From positions 1,851,001-1,915,000 of the forward strand of contig NZ_AP024907.1 in NCBI RefSeq assembly GCF_024347135.1: a DNA stretch of 64,000 nucleotides, in the 5' to 3' direction. A model generated the notes under the pieces. It did no database searches, was not told the origin of the DNA, and saw only the letters and a list, made by a program, of their open reading frames with translations. Below are positions 37,091 through 46,129 of this stretch, piece by piece. Each line of letters opens with the position of its first letter. The stretch's first letter is position 1. The stretch is from Vibrio spartinae (GTDB lineage: Bacteria; Pseudomonadota; Gammaproteobacteria; Enterobacterales; Vibrionaceae). The position numbers were made by a program, and so were the translations under genes.

Positions 37091-38518
37091 TTAAAACAGA
37101 TTTCCATCTCTCACCAGTTCTCTTGGCAGGTTATTTTTAATCCGGTTACCGACCCATTTCCCCAGTCCCAGGAATACACCTTGATACTGAACCAAAACTT
37201 CGCCTTGTCCGACTTCCGTCTGTTCCGGGCGAATATCTTTACCCATAAACCACTGGCGAGCATCTTCCAATGAGAGTGTGATAGCTTTGGTTTCATGGCC
37301 TGATGTCAGGGCGGTCACAACCTGATGTTGCCAGCGATAACCTTTTTTGTGTGCTTCAGCCAGCTTTATGCCCATCCGGGAGAATTTGAATCGGCCGATC
37401 ATCGGCTCTAAAGCTTCAGGAAAGAGCCATACTTCATTATCACGAAGCCAGATCTGACTGTGTGCCGGAAGATCGATATCCAGTGATTGCTTTAACGCCT
37501 CACTGATACTCTGGCACTGTTTGTGTGTCGCTTTACTGAAGGGAAACTTCCCGAGCCGTTTTGTGACTTGAGGTGCTGGTACGGAAGCCACTTTACGGAT
37601 GCGAGCAACAAAGAAACCCTCACAGTCATAAATTTGCGGAAAAATATGCAGGAAGCCTTCTTCGGTCAGCGCAGATTGAGCTTGTGGGAAGAGGGATGCT
37701 AAAGATTCGAATGTGACCGCGTCACCAAAAGTCTGTTTCAGGTGATAACAGATGTTCTGGTTTTCCTCACGGCTCAGTGTGCAGGTTGAGTAGACCAGTA
37801 TCCCTCCCGGTTTTAACGCGTAAAAGGCACTTTCAATCAACGCCTTCTGCGTTTCAGCTATCGCTGCGATCGACGCCGGACTCCAGTTTTTCATCGCATC
37901 CGGATCTTTGCGTACCGTTCCTTCTCCGGAGCAAGGTGCATCAATTAACACGGCGTCGAACTGTTCGGGAAGCCATTCACCGAAAACCCGGCCGTCAAAT
38001 GTTGTGAGGGCACTGTTTCGGACACCACATCGCTCAATGTTTGAGTAGAGGGCTTTGGTTCGACTGGCGGAGAACTCGTTGGCAACGATAATGCCTTCAT
38101 TATTCATCAGGGCAGCGATCTGAGTTGTTTTTGATCCCGGTGCCGCCGCCATATCTAATACCGATTCAAGCCCCATTTCCTGCTGATGAAATAATGCACT
38201 GACAGGCATCATGGAACTGGCTTCCTGAATATAAAATAAGCCAGTCATATGTTCGAAAGTATTGCCTATTGGTGTGGTGAAATCTTCTGGCTCAACCCAA
38301 AATCCCTCTGGACACCAAGGGATCGGTGTTAGGCGCCAGCTATTTTTTTCGGCACGCCGGCAAAAATCGACGACAGATATTTTCAGGGTATTGACGCGAA
38401 TACTCTTGCGCAGCGGGCGCTGACAGGCGGCAATAAAATCATCCATCGTTAGTTGAGATGGCAGTATCTGTTCGATCGTCCGCAGAAATTCATCCGGCAA
38501 ATAAATATTCGTGTGCAA
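37091..38518 (-). CDS. rsmF: 16S rRNA m5C1407 methyltransferase RsmF
   Basis: 475 residues (E. coli 479). N-terminal RRM-like region (RPLRKSIRVNTLKISV), then the NOL1/NOP2/Sun methyltransferase core: MAAAPGSKTTQIA (SAM loop), DAPCSGEGT (first conserved Cys) and YSTCTLSREEN with catalytic Cys near residue 246. A C-terminal PUA-like domain carries the extra RsmF region (GYRWQHQVVTALTSGHE). It methylates C1407 in the decoding centre. It is divergent from msrC across 290 bases; in E. coli yebS and yebT lie between the equivalent genes. Confidence 0.94.
   Translation of the reverse strand: MHTNIYLPDEFLRTIEQILPSQLTMDDFIAACQRPLRKSIRVNTLKISVVDFCRRAEKNSWRLTPIPWCPEGFWVEPEDFTTPIGNTFEHMTGLFYIQEASSMMPVSALFHQQEMGLESVLDMAAAPGSKTTQIAALMNNEGIIVANEFSASRTKALYSNIERCGVRNSALTTFDGRVFGEWLPEQFDAVLIDAPCSGEGTVRKDPDAMKNWSPASIAAIAETQKALIESAFYALKPGGILVYSTCTLSREENQNICYHLKQTFGDAVTFESLASLFPQAQSALTEEGFLHIFPQIYDCEGFFVARIRKVASVPAPQVTKRLGKFPFSKATHKQCQSISEALKQSLDIDLPAHSQIWLRDNEVWLFPEALEPMIGRFKFSRMGIKLAEAHKKGYRWQHQVVTALTSGHETKAITLSLEDARQWFMGKDIRPEQTEVGQGEVLVQYQGVFLGLGKWVGNRIKNNLPRELVRDGNLF
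37713..37725. promoter_or_regulatory. matS-like site, 12 of 13
   Basis: GTGACCGCGTCAC: both outer pentamers intact; C replaces the purine at position 6. Inside rsmF. Binding by MatP is uncertain. Confidence 0.35.
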
Positions 38519-38808
38519 AATAACTCTCTCAATTTAACGTTCAATTGCAGGGAAGCGCAGCATTATATACACAAGTCATATTAAGATACAGAATCAGACG
38601 TCTTCTCGTCTGCTTTCTAACTTGTTTACCGGTGAGGCAACCTCCGGTTGAGGTGGAAATCTTGTCTTCGGATATGGATGTATTTGCATCAATACAACAT
38701 GAATGTTAGTTTTTGCTTGTATTATCAGTCATTCAGCGATAGAACGGCTCGTTTAAACGCTATTTTTACAGCAATGATTGAATAGATTGCATGACAACGG
38801 AAAGATTT

Positions 38809-39294
38809 ATGGAACTTGAACAGTATCGACTTTTAACAAAACAGGCCGTGACATTCATTGGTTCTGAAACCAATCTCGTGGCTAATTTGGCAAATTTATC
38901 AGCACTTCTGAATATGGAAATGACCGACATCAACTGGGTGGGGGTTTATCTGTTAGAAGGCGATGAGCTCGTATTAGGGCCATTTCAAGGCAAACCTGCT
39001 TGTATTCGAATCCCTGTCGGTCGTGGTGTCTGTGGGACTGCGATTGAGACCAATCGTGTCCAGCGGATTGATGATGTGCATTCATTTGACGGACACATTG
39101 CTTGTGATGCCGATAGCCGTTCCGAGTTGGTGATCCCTTTTTCGGTTAATGGTCAATTGCGTGGTGTATTGGATATTGATAGCCCGAGCAAAGGACGATT
39201 CTCTGAAGTTGACGAACAAGGTTTAACAGAAATGATGGCTCAGGTAGAAAAGCTGTTTAATTCACAGACTAACGAGACATTATTTACAGTCTGA
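38809..39294 (+). CDS. msrC: Free methionine-(R)-sulfoxide reductase (GAF domain)
   Basis: 161 residues from ATG 38809, chosen over ATG 38791 because GGAAAG sits nine bases upstream and the E. coli N-terminus then aligns residue for residue. One GAF domain. The three functional cysteines are present: Cys65 (GKPACIRIP), Cys75 (GRGVCGTA) and Cys99 (GHIACD). It reduces free methionine-R-sulfoxide using thioredoxin. proQ and prc follow on the same strand, as in E. coli, after 90 bases that include a TATAAT at 39320. Confidence 0.93.
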   Translation: MELEQYRLLTKQAVTFIGSETNLVANLANLSALLNMEMTDINWVGVYLLEGDELVLGPFQGKPACIRIPVGRGVCGTAIETNRVQRIDDVHSFDGHIACDADSRSELVIPFSVNGQLRGVLDIDSPSKGRFSEVDEQGLTEMMAQVEKLFNSQTNETLFTV

Positions 39295-39384
39295 CGGTGG
39301 TTTTTCCGATTCAGAACACTATAATACCCGAACATTGATATCTTCATGTCTTACGGAATGAAACCGTAGTAACCAGGAACCCAC

Positions 39385-40014
39385 ATGGAAAACACTGAAA
39401 AGTTAAAAAACAGCAAAGAAGTCATTGCATATATTGCTGAATGTTTCCCAAAATGCTTCACACTAGAAGGTGAAGCTCAGCCACTGAAAATTGGTATTTT
39501 TCAAGATCTTGTTGAACGTTTGGAAGGTGATCCGAAGGTGAGTAAAACTCAACTTCGTGCAGCATTAAGACAGTACACCTCTTCATGGCGTTATCTGCAT
39601 GGTGTAAAACCCGGTGCCGAACGAGTTGACTTAGATGGGAATCCATGTGGTACATTAGAACAAGAACATGTCGAACATGCCCAGAATACGCTGGCCGAGA
39701 GTAAGGCAAAAGTTCAGGCTCGACGTAAAGAAAAACAGAAACAAGAAAAAGAAAAAGAAAAAGAAAAGAATAGTGCACAGCCTAAAACTAGGAAGCCAAA
39801 TCCTAAGGCACAGACGGCAAAACGTGCTCAGGAAAAAACTGTACAAGCCCGGGCGTTGAATGCTGATGAACTAAGTGTGGGTCGTCAGGTCAAAGTCAAT
39901 ATGGGTAAAGGCAACATGGCTGCGACCATTGTTGAGATCAATAAGGAAGATGTGCGCGTACAGCTTGGTAATGGCCTGCAAATGGTCATCAAAGCGGAGC
40001 ACTTAAGCGCATAA
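39385..40014 (+). CDS. proQ: RNA chaperone ProQ
   Basis: 209 residues. N-terminal FinO-like RNA-binding domain (about 1-120): [47 protein letters not shown], and [11 protein letters not shown] linker rich in Lys/Glu/Gln (near 115-150, repeating KEKEKEK) joins a C-terminal Tudor/SH3-like domain ([29 protein letters not shown]). ProQ binds structured small RNAs and mRNA 3' ends. prc starts 17 bases after its stop, so the two are cotranscribed. The linker's runs of AAG/GAA/AAA make a purine tract at 39727-39770. Confidence 0.95.
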   Translation: MENTEKLKNSKEVIAYIAECFPKCFTLEGEAQPLKIGIFQDLVERLEGDPKVSKTQLRAALRQYTSSWRYLHGVKPGAERVDLDGNPCGTLEQEHVEHAQNTLAESKAKVQARRKEKQKQEKEKEKEKNSAQPKTRKPNPKAQTAKRAQEKTVQARALNADELSVGRQVKVNMGKGNMAATIVEINKEDVRVQLGNGLQMVIKAEHLSA

Positions 40015-40027
40015 AGGAGAGCCTCCT
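40015..40027 (+). promoter_or_regulatory. Self-complementary Shine-Dalgarno of prc
   Basis: AGGAG-AGC-CTCCT: the prc ribosome-binding sequence can fold on itself in a five-pair hairpin ending four bases before the ATG. It begins one base before the end of the proQ stop region. Confidence 0.5.
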
Positions 40028-40031
40028 ACGC

Positions 40032-42038
40032 ATGAAATGCCGTTCAAAACTGACACTAATTACTGCTGGCCTTTGGCTGGCAGTCTCTTCTGTTCAAGCC
40101 TCTGCACCTTCAATCCGTGAATCGGATCTCCCTGTTCTTACTCCCGAAAGTCAACATTCGCTTGCTACGGAACGGGTTAAGAATAAGTTTGTGCAGTCTC
40201 ACTATAAGCATATTTATTTGGATGATGCTTTTTCCAAAAAGATATTTCAGCGTTATCTTGGTCTGCTTGATTACAACCGTAATATTTTTACTCAGAAAGA
40301 TATTGATGGGTTTAAACAGTGGTCAGTTGAATTGGACGACCAACTCAATGCAGGCAATGACCAAATTGCGTTTGATGTATACAACATCTCCGTTAAAAAA
40401 CGCTATGAGCGATTTCAATATGCACTTTCATTGCTGGATCATAAGATAAAATTTGATACCAAGGAATCGATCGAGTTAGATCGCTCGAAAGAGGCATGGC
40501 CGAAGAATCAGCAGGAATTGGATGATTTATGGCGTAAGCGGGTGAAATATGATGCGCTGAATTTGAAACTGACCGGGAAAAAATGGCCGGAAATCAAAGA
40601 GACGCTGACGAAACGCTATAATAATGCAATCAAACGCTTAACTCAGACCCACAGCGAAGATGTATTCCAACTGTTTATGAATGCTTTTGCGCGTCAGATT
40701 GACCCGCATACCAGCTATCTTTCCCCTCGTAGTGCAGAGCAGTTTAAGTCTGAAATGAATCTGTCGTTGGAAGGGATTGGTGCCGTGTTACAAATGACGG
40801 ATGATTATACAGTGATTCGTTCATTAGTCGCTGGCGGACCGGCAGATAAAAGCCACAAACTTGCTGAAGGTGACCGTATTGTCGGGGTCGGTCAGGAAGG
40901 TAAGGCGGTCGTTGATGTGATCGGGTGGCGTTTGGATGATGTCGTCCAACTGATCAAAGGGCCGAAAGGCACTGTGGTCAAACTACAAATTCTGCCTGAA
41001 GGAAAGAACGCTAAAAGTCACGTTGTCACAATTACACGAGATAAAATTCGTCTGGAAGATCGGGCAGTTAAATCGAAAGTGATTGAGCGAGACGACAAGA
41101 AAATCGGGGTGCTTGAAGTCCCTAGTTTTTATGTCGGACTTTCCCGGGATACCAATAAGCTGTTGACTGAATTTAAGCAGCAGCATGTTGATGGTGTGAT
41201 TGTTGACCTGCGTAATAATGGGGGAGGCGCGCTGACTGAAGCGACTGGATTAACGGGTCTGTTTATTAAAAAAGGACCGGTGGTTCAGGTACGTAATAGT
41301 CGCGGGCAAGTAAACATCAATAGCGATACGGATGGCAAGAGTAGTTATGATGGTCCTTTAACTGTATTGATTAACCGTTATAGTGCTTCGGCTTCTGAAA
41401 TTTTTGCCGCAGCTATGCAGGATTATGATCGCGCGGTGATTCTCGGAGAAAACTCCTATGGTAAAGGGACGGTTCAGCAACATTATTCGTTGAATAGTAT
41501 TTACGATTTATTCAGTGAGCCACTGGGATATATCCAATATACCATTCAGAAGTTTTACCGCATCAATGGCGGTAGCACTCAGGATAAGGGCGTTGCCCCT
41601 GATATAGCATTCCCGACAGCGGTTGATCCGAGCGAGACCGGTGAAAGCATTGAAGATAATGCATTACCTTGGGATAGCATTAATCGCGCTGATTACACGC
41701 AAGTTCATCACTATCAAAAGCTGATTCAGGCGCTGAAAAAACGTCATGAAAAACGCATTGTTAAAGACATGGAGTTTCAGTTTATCGAGCAAGATATTGC
41801 GAAGTATAAACAGGAGAAAGAAAATGAGAATTGGCTTTCTCTGAATGAAGCGGTCAGACGTCAGGAAACTGATGCGGCAGATGCGCTGAAATTAAAACGG
41901 ATCAATCTGCGCCAGAAGCAAGAAGGTCATAAGCCTTATGCCAAATTAGACGATGTTCCGAAGGACTATGTTGCTCCGGACGCTTATTTGGATGAAGCCG
42001 TCGCAATTACCGTTGATATGGTTAATATCGGCTCTTAA
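40032..42038 (+). CDS. prc: Tail-specific periplasmic protease Prc (Tsp)
   Basis: 668 residues (E. coli 682). Signal peptide MKCRSKLTLITAGLWLAVSSVQA. Helical N-terminal domain, PDZ domain at about 235-320 (LEGIGAVLQMTDDYTVIRSLV; GDRIVGVGQ), and the S41 protease core with the Ser/Lys dyad Ser453 (YSASASEI) and Lys478 (NSYGKGTVQ), 25 residues apart as in E. coli. A DUF3340 C-terminal helical region follows. It degrades periplasmic proteins with nonpolar C-termini, including cell-wall enzymes. Coupled to proQ; a strong terminator follows. Confidence 0.95.
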   Translation: MKCRSKLTLITAGLWLAVSSVQASAPSIRESDLPVLTPESQHSLATERVKNKFVQSHYKHIYLDDAFSKKIFQRYLGLLDYNRNIFTQKDIDGFKQWSVELDDQLNAGNDQIAFDVYNISVKKRYERFQYALSLLDHKIKFDTKESIELDRSKEAWPKNQQELDDLWRKRVKYDALNLKLTGKKWPEIKETLTKRYNNAIKRLTQTHSEDVFQLFMNAFARQIDPHTSYLSPRSAEQFKSEMNLSLEGIGAVLQMTDDYTVIRSLVAGGPADKSHKLAEGDRIVGVGQEGKAVVDVIGWRLDDVVQLIKGPKGTVVKLQILPEGKNAKSHVVTITRDKIRLEDRAVKSKVIERDDKKIGVLEVPSFYVGLSRDTNKLLTEFKQQHVDGVIVDLRNNGGGALTEATGLTGLFIKKGPVVQVRNSRGQVNINSDTDGKSSYDGPLTVLINRYSASASEIFAAAMQDYDRAVILGENSYGKGTVQQHYSLNSIYDLFSEPLGYIQYTIQKFYRINGGSTQDKGVAPDIAFPTAVDPSETGESIEDNALPWDSINRADYTQVHHYQKLIQALKKRHEKRIVKDMEFQFIEQDIAKYKQEKENENWLSLNEAVRRQETDAADALKLKRINLRQKQEGHKPYAKLDDVPKDYVAPDAYLDEAVAITVDMVNIGS

Positions 42039-42067
42039 TTTCATCATTTTCTGAGCTCTATAGGATA

Positions 42068-42095
42068 AACGCGCTGTTGAACAGCGCGTTTTTTT
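42068..42095 (+). terminator. Terminator of proQ–prc
   Basis: AACGCGCTGT/ACAGCGCGTT arms, three-base loop, seven T; 30 bases after the prc stop. Confidence 0.92.
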
Positions 42096-42209
42096 ATCTG
42101 CTTCATGCTGTCAATCTCTGCCTTTTTGCATCTTTAGACAATCATGGAATTGTTCGCTTTATCAGTATATGGATTCTAAGCTTAAAGAAAAAAGTGAGGA
42201 GAATATCTG

Positions 42210-42878
42210 ATGCGCAATGTGAAATGGTATGTTGCTATCCTCAGTTTCGTGTGTTCTGGCAGTGGATTTAGTGCCAGTCATAAGAGCGATCTCACTCAGT
42301 TCGACTTTCCTTTTTTGATCGGTGAGTGGTATCTGATGAATCCTGACCCCGAAGATCCGCATCAGGATTTTATGTCTATCCATCTGACTCTGAGCTCCAG
42401 TTATACATTTGCTGTTCAGGTTAAAAAGCGGGATAGTTCCATCGAATATTGGGAAGGTGGATATACAGCGAGTCAAGACACATTAATGCTTGGCACTCAC
42501 ACGATTGAACCACAAATTTATACTTATCAGACAACCCATAATCGACTGATGTTAAATGGGGTCACTTTCTTTAAAGCACTTTCTCGCACTTTGGTCGGCT
42601 ATTGGCAAAGTGAGTATCTATCGGGAACGGAGGTCGGTGTGGTTGGTGTGACACAGATTCAGCTGATTCTACAACCTGATTTCTTATTTTTTATTCGTTC
42701 TGTTGATGAACAAGGCAATGAAGCGGTCCACCGTGGTGTCTATTATACCGAAAACGACCATCTGGTTTTATTGTATGATCAGGGAGAACACGATACCCGT
42801 TTTCAGGTCAGTGCTGATCAGCTCACGGTTAATTTTGAAAATGGTGCAATGGTCGCGGTATTGAATCGGGTTGAGTGA
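42210..42878 (+). CDS. Secreted hypothetical protein with an internal duplication
   Basis: 222 residues, no named family recognised. Signal peptide MRNVKWYVAILSFVCSGSGF, cleavage near SA22. The mature part appears to be two copies of one beta-rich unit: residues about 37-121 (LIGEWYL ... IHLTLSSSYTFAV ... YWEGGYTASQDTLML ... NRLMLNG) and about 129-217 (LVGYWQS ... IQLILQPDFLFFI ... AVHRGVYYTENDHLVLL ... DQLTVNFENG). The GxW opening and GxY-D-L strands recall lipocalin-like folds, but this is a visual impression. GAGGAGA precedes the ATG. Stands alone between prc and pepN. Confidence 0.72.
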   Translation: MRNVKWYVAILSFVCSGSGFSASHKSDLTQFDFPFLIGEWYLMNPDPEDPHQDFMSIHLTLSSSYTFAVQVKKRDSSIEYWEGGYTASQDTLMLGTHTIEPQIYTYQTTHNRLMLNGVTFFKALSRTLVGYWQSEYLSGTEVGVVGVTQIQLILQPDFLFFIRSVDEQGNEAVHRGVYYTENDHLVLLYDQGEHDTRFQVSADQLTVNFENGAMVAVLNRVE

Positions 42879-43093
42879 GTCTGGATGCTTGTCGATGAGT
42901 ATCGAATTGTATTACCGCACAACAAGATAACAACATCGTACATCGACAGATAATCTCGTTCGGTCATTGAGAATTACATGAGAATCGCCTAGAGTAGCTT
43001 TATCTGTAGACGTGAAAGACGTTCTCTATCTCAGACAAACTATTTCCATATATTTTGGAACAGTTTTATATCGTTAACGCAAAAGGATTCAAG

Positions 43094-45697
43094 ATGGCAA
43101 GTATGCTTCAAGCCAAATATCGTAAAGATTATCAATCGCCTTCTCATACGATCACTGATCTCAATCTCACGTTTGACCTTCATGAAAACCAAACCCGCGT
43201 CGTGGCTGTATCCCAGGTTAAACAGTTACAAGAAAGCAATCAATTGACGCTCGATGGTGAAGCCATTGAGTTGGTGAGTGTTCAGGTCAACCAGCAACCG
43301 TGGACTGATTATCAGGTTGTCGAAGCCAGCTTAGAATTGAGCAACCTTCCTACTCAGTTTGAACTACAAATAGAGACGCTCATTAATCCGGCAGAAAATA
43401 CAGCGCTGGAAGGTTTATATTTATCTGACGGTGCATTCTGCACACAATGTGAAGCCGAAGGGTTCCGCCGAATCACTTATTATCTTGATCGCCCAGACGT
43501 GCTGGCACGATATACCACGACAATTATTGCCCCACAGAATTATCCTTATCTGCTCAGCAATGGTAACAAAGTTGCGCAGGGAACCACTGATGAAGGGAAA
43601 TCTTGGGTTCGCTGGGAAGACCCGCATCCCAAACCATCATACCTGTTTGCGCTGGTAGCCGGTGATTTTGATGTGCTTCGCGATTCTTACCAAACCGTGT
43701 CCGGTCGAGAGGTTGTGCTTGAAATTTTCGTTGATAAAGGCAACTTAGACCGTGCACATCATGCGATGCGTTCACTGATCAACGCGATGAAGTGGGATGA
43801 ACAGCGATTCGGGCTGGAATACGACCTTGATATCTATATGGTGGTGGCCGTTGACTTCTTTAATATGGGCGCGATGGAGAATAAAGGGTTAAATGTCTTT
43901 AACTCCAAATTTGTCTTAGCGAATGATCAAACAGCGACCGATACTGATTATCTCGGTATTGAGGCGGTGATTGGACATGAGTATTTTCATAACTGGACAG
44001 GGAACCGCGTCACTTGTCGGGATTGGTTTCAACTCAGCCTGAAAGAAGGGTTGACCGTTTTCCGCGATCAAGAGTTCTCTTCAGATTTAGGCTCTCGGGC
44101 GGTCAATCGCATTCATAATGTCCGAATTATTCGCGGACCACAGTTTGCCGAAGATGCTTCACCGATGTCGCACCCGATTCGTCCGGAGCAAGTGATTGAA
44201 ATGAATAACTTCTATACCTTGACGGTCTATGAAAAAGGCAGCGAAGTGATTCGTATGATTCATACCTTATTGGGTGAAAGCAATTTCCAGAAGGGGATGA
44301 AGCTCTACTTCGAACGTCATGATGGTACCGCCGCAACTTGTGAAGATTTCGTCGCGGCCATGGAAGATGCATCGGGTGTTGATTTGCAACAGTTCCGTTT
44401 ATGGTACAGCCAATCGGGAACACCGGAACTTCGAGTGAGTGGTGCTTATGATCAGGCCGCGCAGACATTTACTCTCTCAGTGAAACAACATACGCCATCG
44501 ACGACCGATCAAAAAGAAAAACAGCCGCTTCATATTCCTTTTGCTGTCGAACTCTATGATGCAACGGGAGATATCATTGGGTTACGTTGTAACGGTGAAG
44601 AAGTATCAAATGTCCTGAATATCACCCAAGAAGAGCAGACATTTGTGTTCGAATCGGTCACCAGTGAGCCAATTCCTTCGCTGCTGCAAGAATTTTCAGC
44701 ACCAGTGAAATTGGTTTATGACTATCAAGATGAAGCGTTAGCATTTTTGATGATCCATACGAGAAATGAATTTGCTCGCTGGGATGCAGGACAAATGCTG
44801 ATTGCGAAGTACATTCGCGCCAATATTGAGCGAGTGCAACAGGGACAGCCAGTGGAGTTGCCTGAATCGGTGATGGATGCTTTCCGTGGGGTATTGCTTG
44901 ATCCAGCTTTGGAACATGAATTTATTGCCGAAATGTTGGCCCTGCCAAATCATAATGAAGTGTCAGGTTGGTTTGAAACGGTTGATGTTGATGCTATCTC
45001 GCTGGTATTGAAAGCGATCAAAAATGCTTTGGCGCAAGCGCTACAAGATGAATTCTCTGCATTTTATCACTCGTTGAAGCAAGATGAGTACACCATTGAG
45101 CACGCAGCGATTGGCCAGCGTTCTCTGAGAAATACCTGTTTGTCCTATTTAGCATTGACAGAACAAGGTGATGCGTTGGTGCGTCAGCAATACCAAAATG
45201 CCAACAACATGACCGATACAATCGCTGCAATGACAGCGGCAAATCAGGCTGAACTTCCTTGCCGTGAAACATTAATGGCTGACTATAGCCGTCAGTGGAA
45301 ACACAATGGTCTGGTGATGGATAAATGGTTTGCATTACAAGGAACCAATCCGGCAGAAGATGCATTGGTGGTGATTCAGGAAACCATGAATCACGAAGCA
45401 TTCACGCTGAAAAACCCGAATCGTATCCGGAGTTTGATCGGTTCATTTCTGAATCAGAATCCTGCGCATTTCCATAACCAGTCGGGGAGCGGCTATCGTT
45501 TTGCCGGTGAAATATTACAGCAACTGAATGCGATGAACCCGCAAGTCGCTTCACGTTTGATTGATCCGTTACTGAAATATAAACGGTATGATGCTGTCCG
45601 TCAGAAATTGATGAAGCAACAGTTAGAAGCGTTACTCAATATGGATAATCTAGCAAAAGATCTATATGAAAAAGTGACCAAAGCGCTGGAAGCTTAG
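43094..45697 (+). CDS. pepN: Aminopeptidase N
   Basis: 867 residues from ATG 43094 (E. coli 870); AAGGATT sits just upstream. The frame is open to a TTG at 43055, which has no ribosome-binding site. M1-family motifs: exopeptidase GAMEN (FFNMGAMENKG), zinc site HEYFH with His295, His299 and Glu318 (VIGHEYFHNW...LKEG), and ERHDGTAATCEDF. It removes N-terminal residues from peptides in the cytoplasm. In E. coli pyrD follows directly; here DUF2835 and gdhB lie between. Confidence 0.96.
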   Translation: MASMLQAKYRKDYQSPSHTITDLNLTFDLHENQTRVVAVSQVKQLQESNQLTLDGEAIELVSVQVNQQPWTDYQVVEASLELSNLPTQFELQIETLINPAENTALEGLYLSDGAFCTQCEAEGFRRITYYLDRPDVLARYTTTIIAPQNYPYLLSNGNKVAQGTTDEGKSWVRWEDPHPKPSYLFALVAGDFDVLRDSYQTVSGREVVLEIFVDKGNLDRAHHAMRSLINAMKWDEQRFGLEYDLDIYMVVAVDFFNMGAMENKGLNVFNSKFVLANDQTATDTDYLGIEAVIGHEYFHNWTGNRVTCRDWFQLSLKEGLTVFRDQEFSSDLGSRAVNRIHNVRIIRGPQFAEDASPMSHPIRPEQVIEMNNFYTLTVYEKGSEVIRMIHTLLGESNFQKGMKLYFERHDGTAATCEDFVAAMEDASGVDLQQFRLWYSQSGTPELRVSGAYDQAAQTFTLSVKQHTPSTTDQKEKQPLHIPFAVELYDATGDIIGLRCNGEEVSNVLNITQEEQTFVFESVTSEPIPSLLQEFSAPVKLVYDYQDEALAFLMIHTRNEFARWDAGQMLIAKYIRANIERVQQGQPVELPESVMDAFRGVLLDPALEHEFIAEMLALPNHNEVSGWFETVDVDAISLVLKAIKNALAQALQDEFSAFYHSLKQDEYTIEHAAIGQRSLRNTCLSYLALTEQGDALVRQQYQNANNMTDTIAAMTAANQAELPCRETLMADYSRQWKHNGLVMDKWFALQGTNPAEDALVVIQETMNHEAFTLKNPNRIRSLIGSFLNQNPAHFHNQSGSGYRFAGEILQQLNAMNPQVASRLIDPLLKYKRYDAVRQKLMKQQLEALLNMDNLAKDLYEKVTKALEA

Positions 45698-45726
45698 TCG
45701 TATTATCATTAGTTAAGATGAGGAAA

Positions 45727-45747
45727 GACCGTAGCCTAGCTACGGTC
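45727..45747 (+). terminator. Probable pepN terminator
   Basis: GACCGTAG-CCTAG-CTACGGTC, perfect 8-bp arms, 29 bases after the pepN stop. The tail ATTATT is a weak U-tract, so termination may be partial into the DUF2835 gene. Confidence 0.55.
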
Positions 45748-45758
45748 ATTATTCACTG

Positions 45759-45977
45759 ATGAAATATTTTTATTTTTCGCTTTATATTCCCTATCAGGAA
45801 TACCTTGCACATTATTCCGGTTCGGCAAGTCACCTTGTTGTGAAAACCGACAATGGACTCACACTTCAACTTCCCGCAACACATTTTCGTCCTTATTTGA
45901 CTCAGTTTGGTTTGAAGGGCAGGTTCCGTCTTACGACTGATGCACAACATAAATTCCAGCGTCTTGAATTAATTTGA
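45759..45977 (+). CDS. DUF2835 family protein
   Basis: 72 residues, a small conserved marine gamma-proteobacterial family. Sequence features: MKYFYFSLYIPYQEYLAHYSGSASHLVV, then GLTLQLPATHFRPYLTQFGLKGRFRL and a C-terminal strand. It reads as a compact beta-rich domain without catalytic signature. Position between pepN and gdhB is usual in Vibrio. The function is unknown. The upstream hairpin ends 11 bases before its ATG, so its translation signal is weak. Confidence 0.82.
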   Translation: MKYFYFSLYIPYQEYLAHYSGSASHLVVKTDNGLTLQLPATHFRPYLTQFGLKGRFRLTTDAQHKFQRLELI

Positions 45978-46129
45978 CATTTACGTAACACATTCTCTCT
46001 TTTGTGATGCGAATTAGTTAATTTTTATCAAAATTACTTCACAATTCAGTTGTTTCTTTTACAAAAATATTCTCTTTAACGCATAAACTAATAAGAATAA
46101 CAGGCAATCCAGTAATAGATGAGGTTTCT

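Noticed and set aside
39655..39846. Minus-strand ORF with a long phenylalanine/leucine run
   Set aside because: It is the antisense of the Lys/Glu-rich linker of ProQ, whose coding sense is certain.
41017..41029. GTCACGTTGTCAC, 12 of 13 against matS
   Set aside because: The mismatch breaks the left pentamer, turning the inverted repeat into a direct repeat, and it is inside prc coding sequence. Kept only as a weak match.
43055..43093. TTG start adding 13 residues to PepN
   Set aside because: No Shine-Dalgarno; ATG 43094 has AAGGATT and aligns with E. coli PepN.
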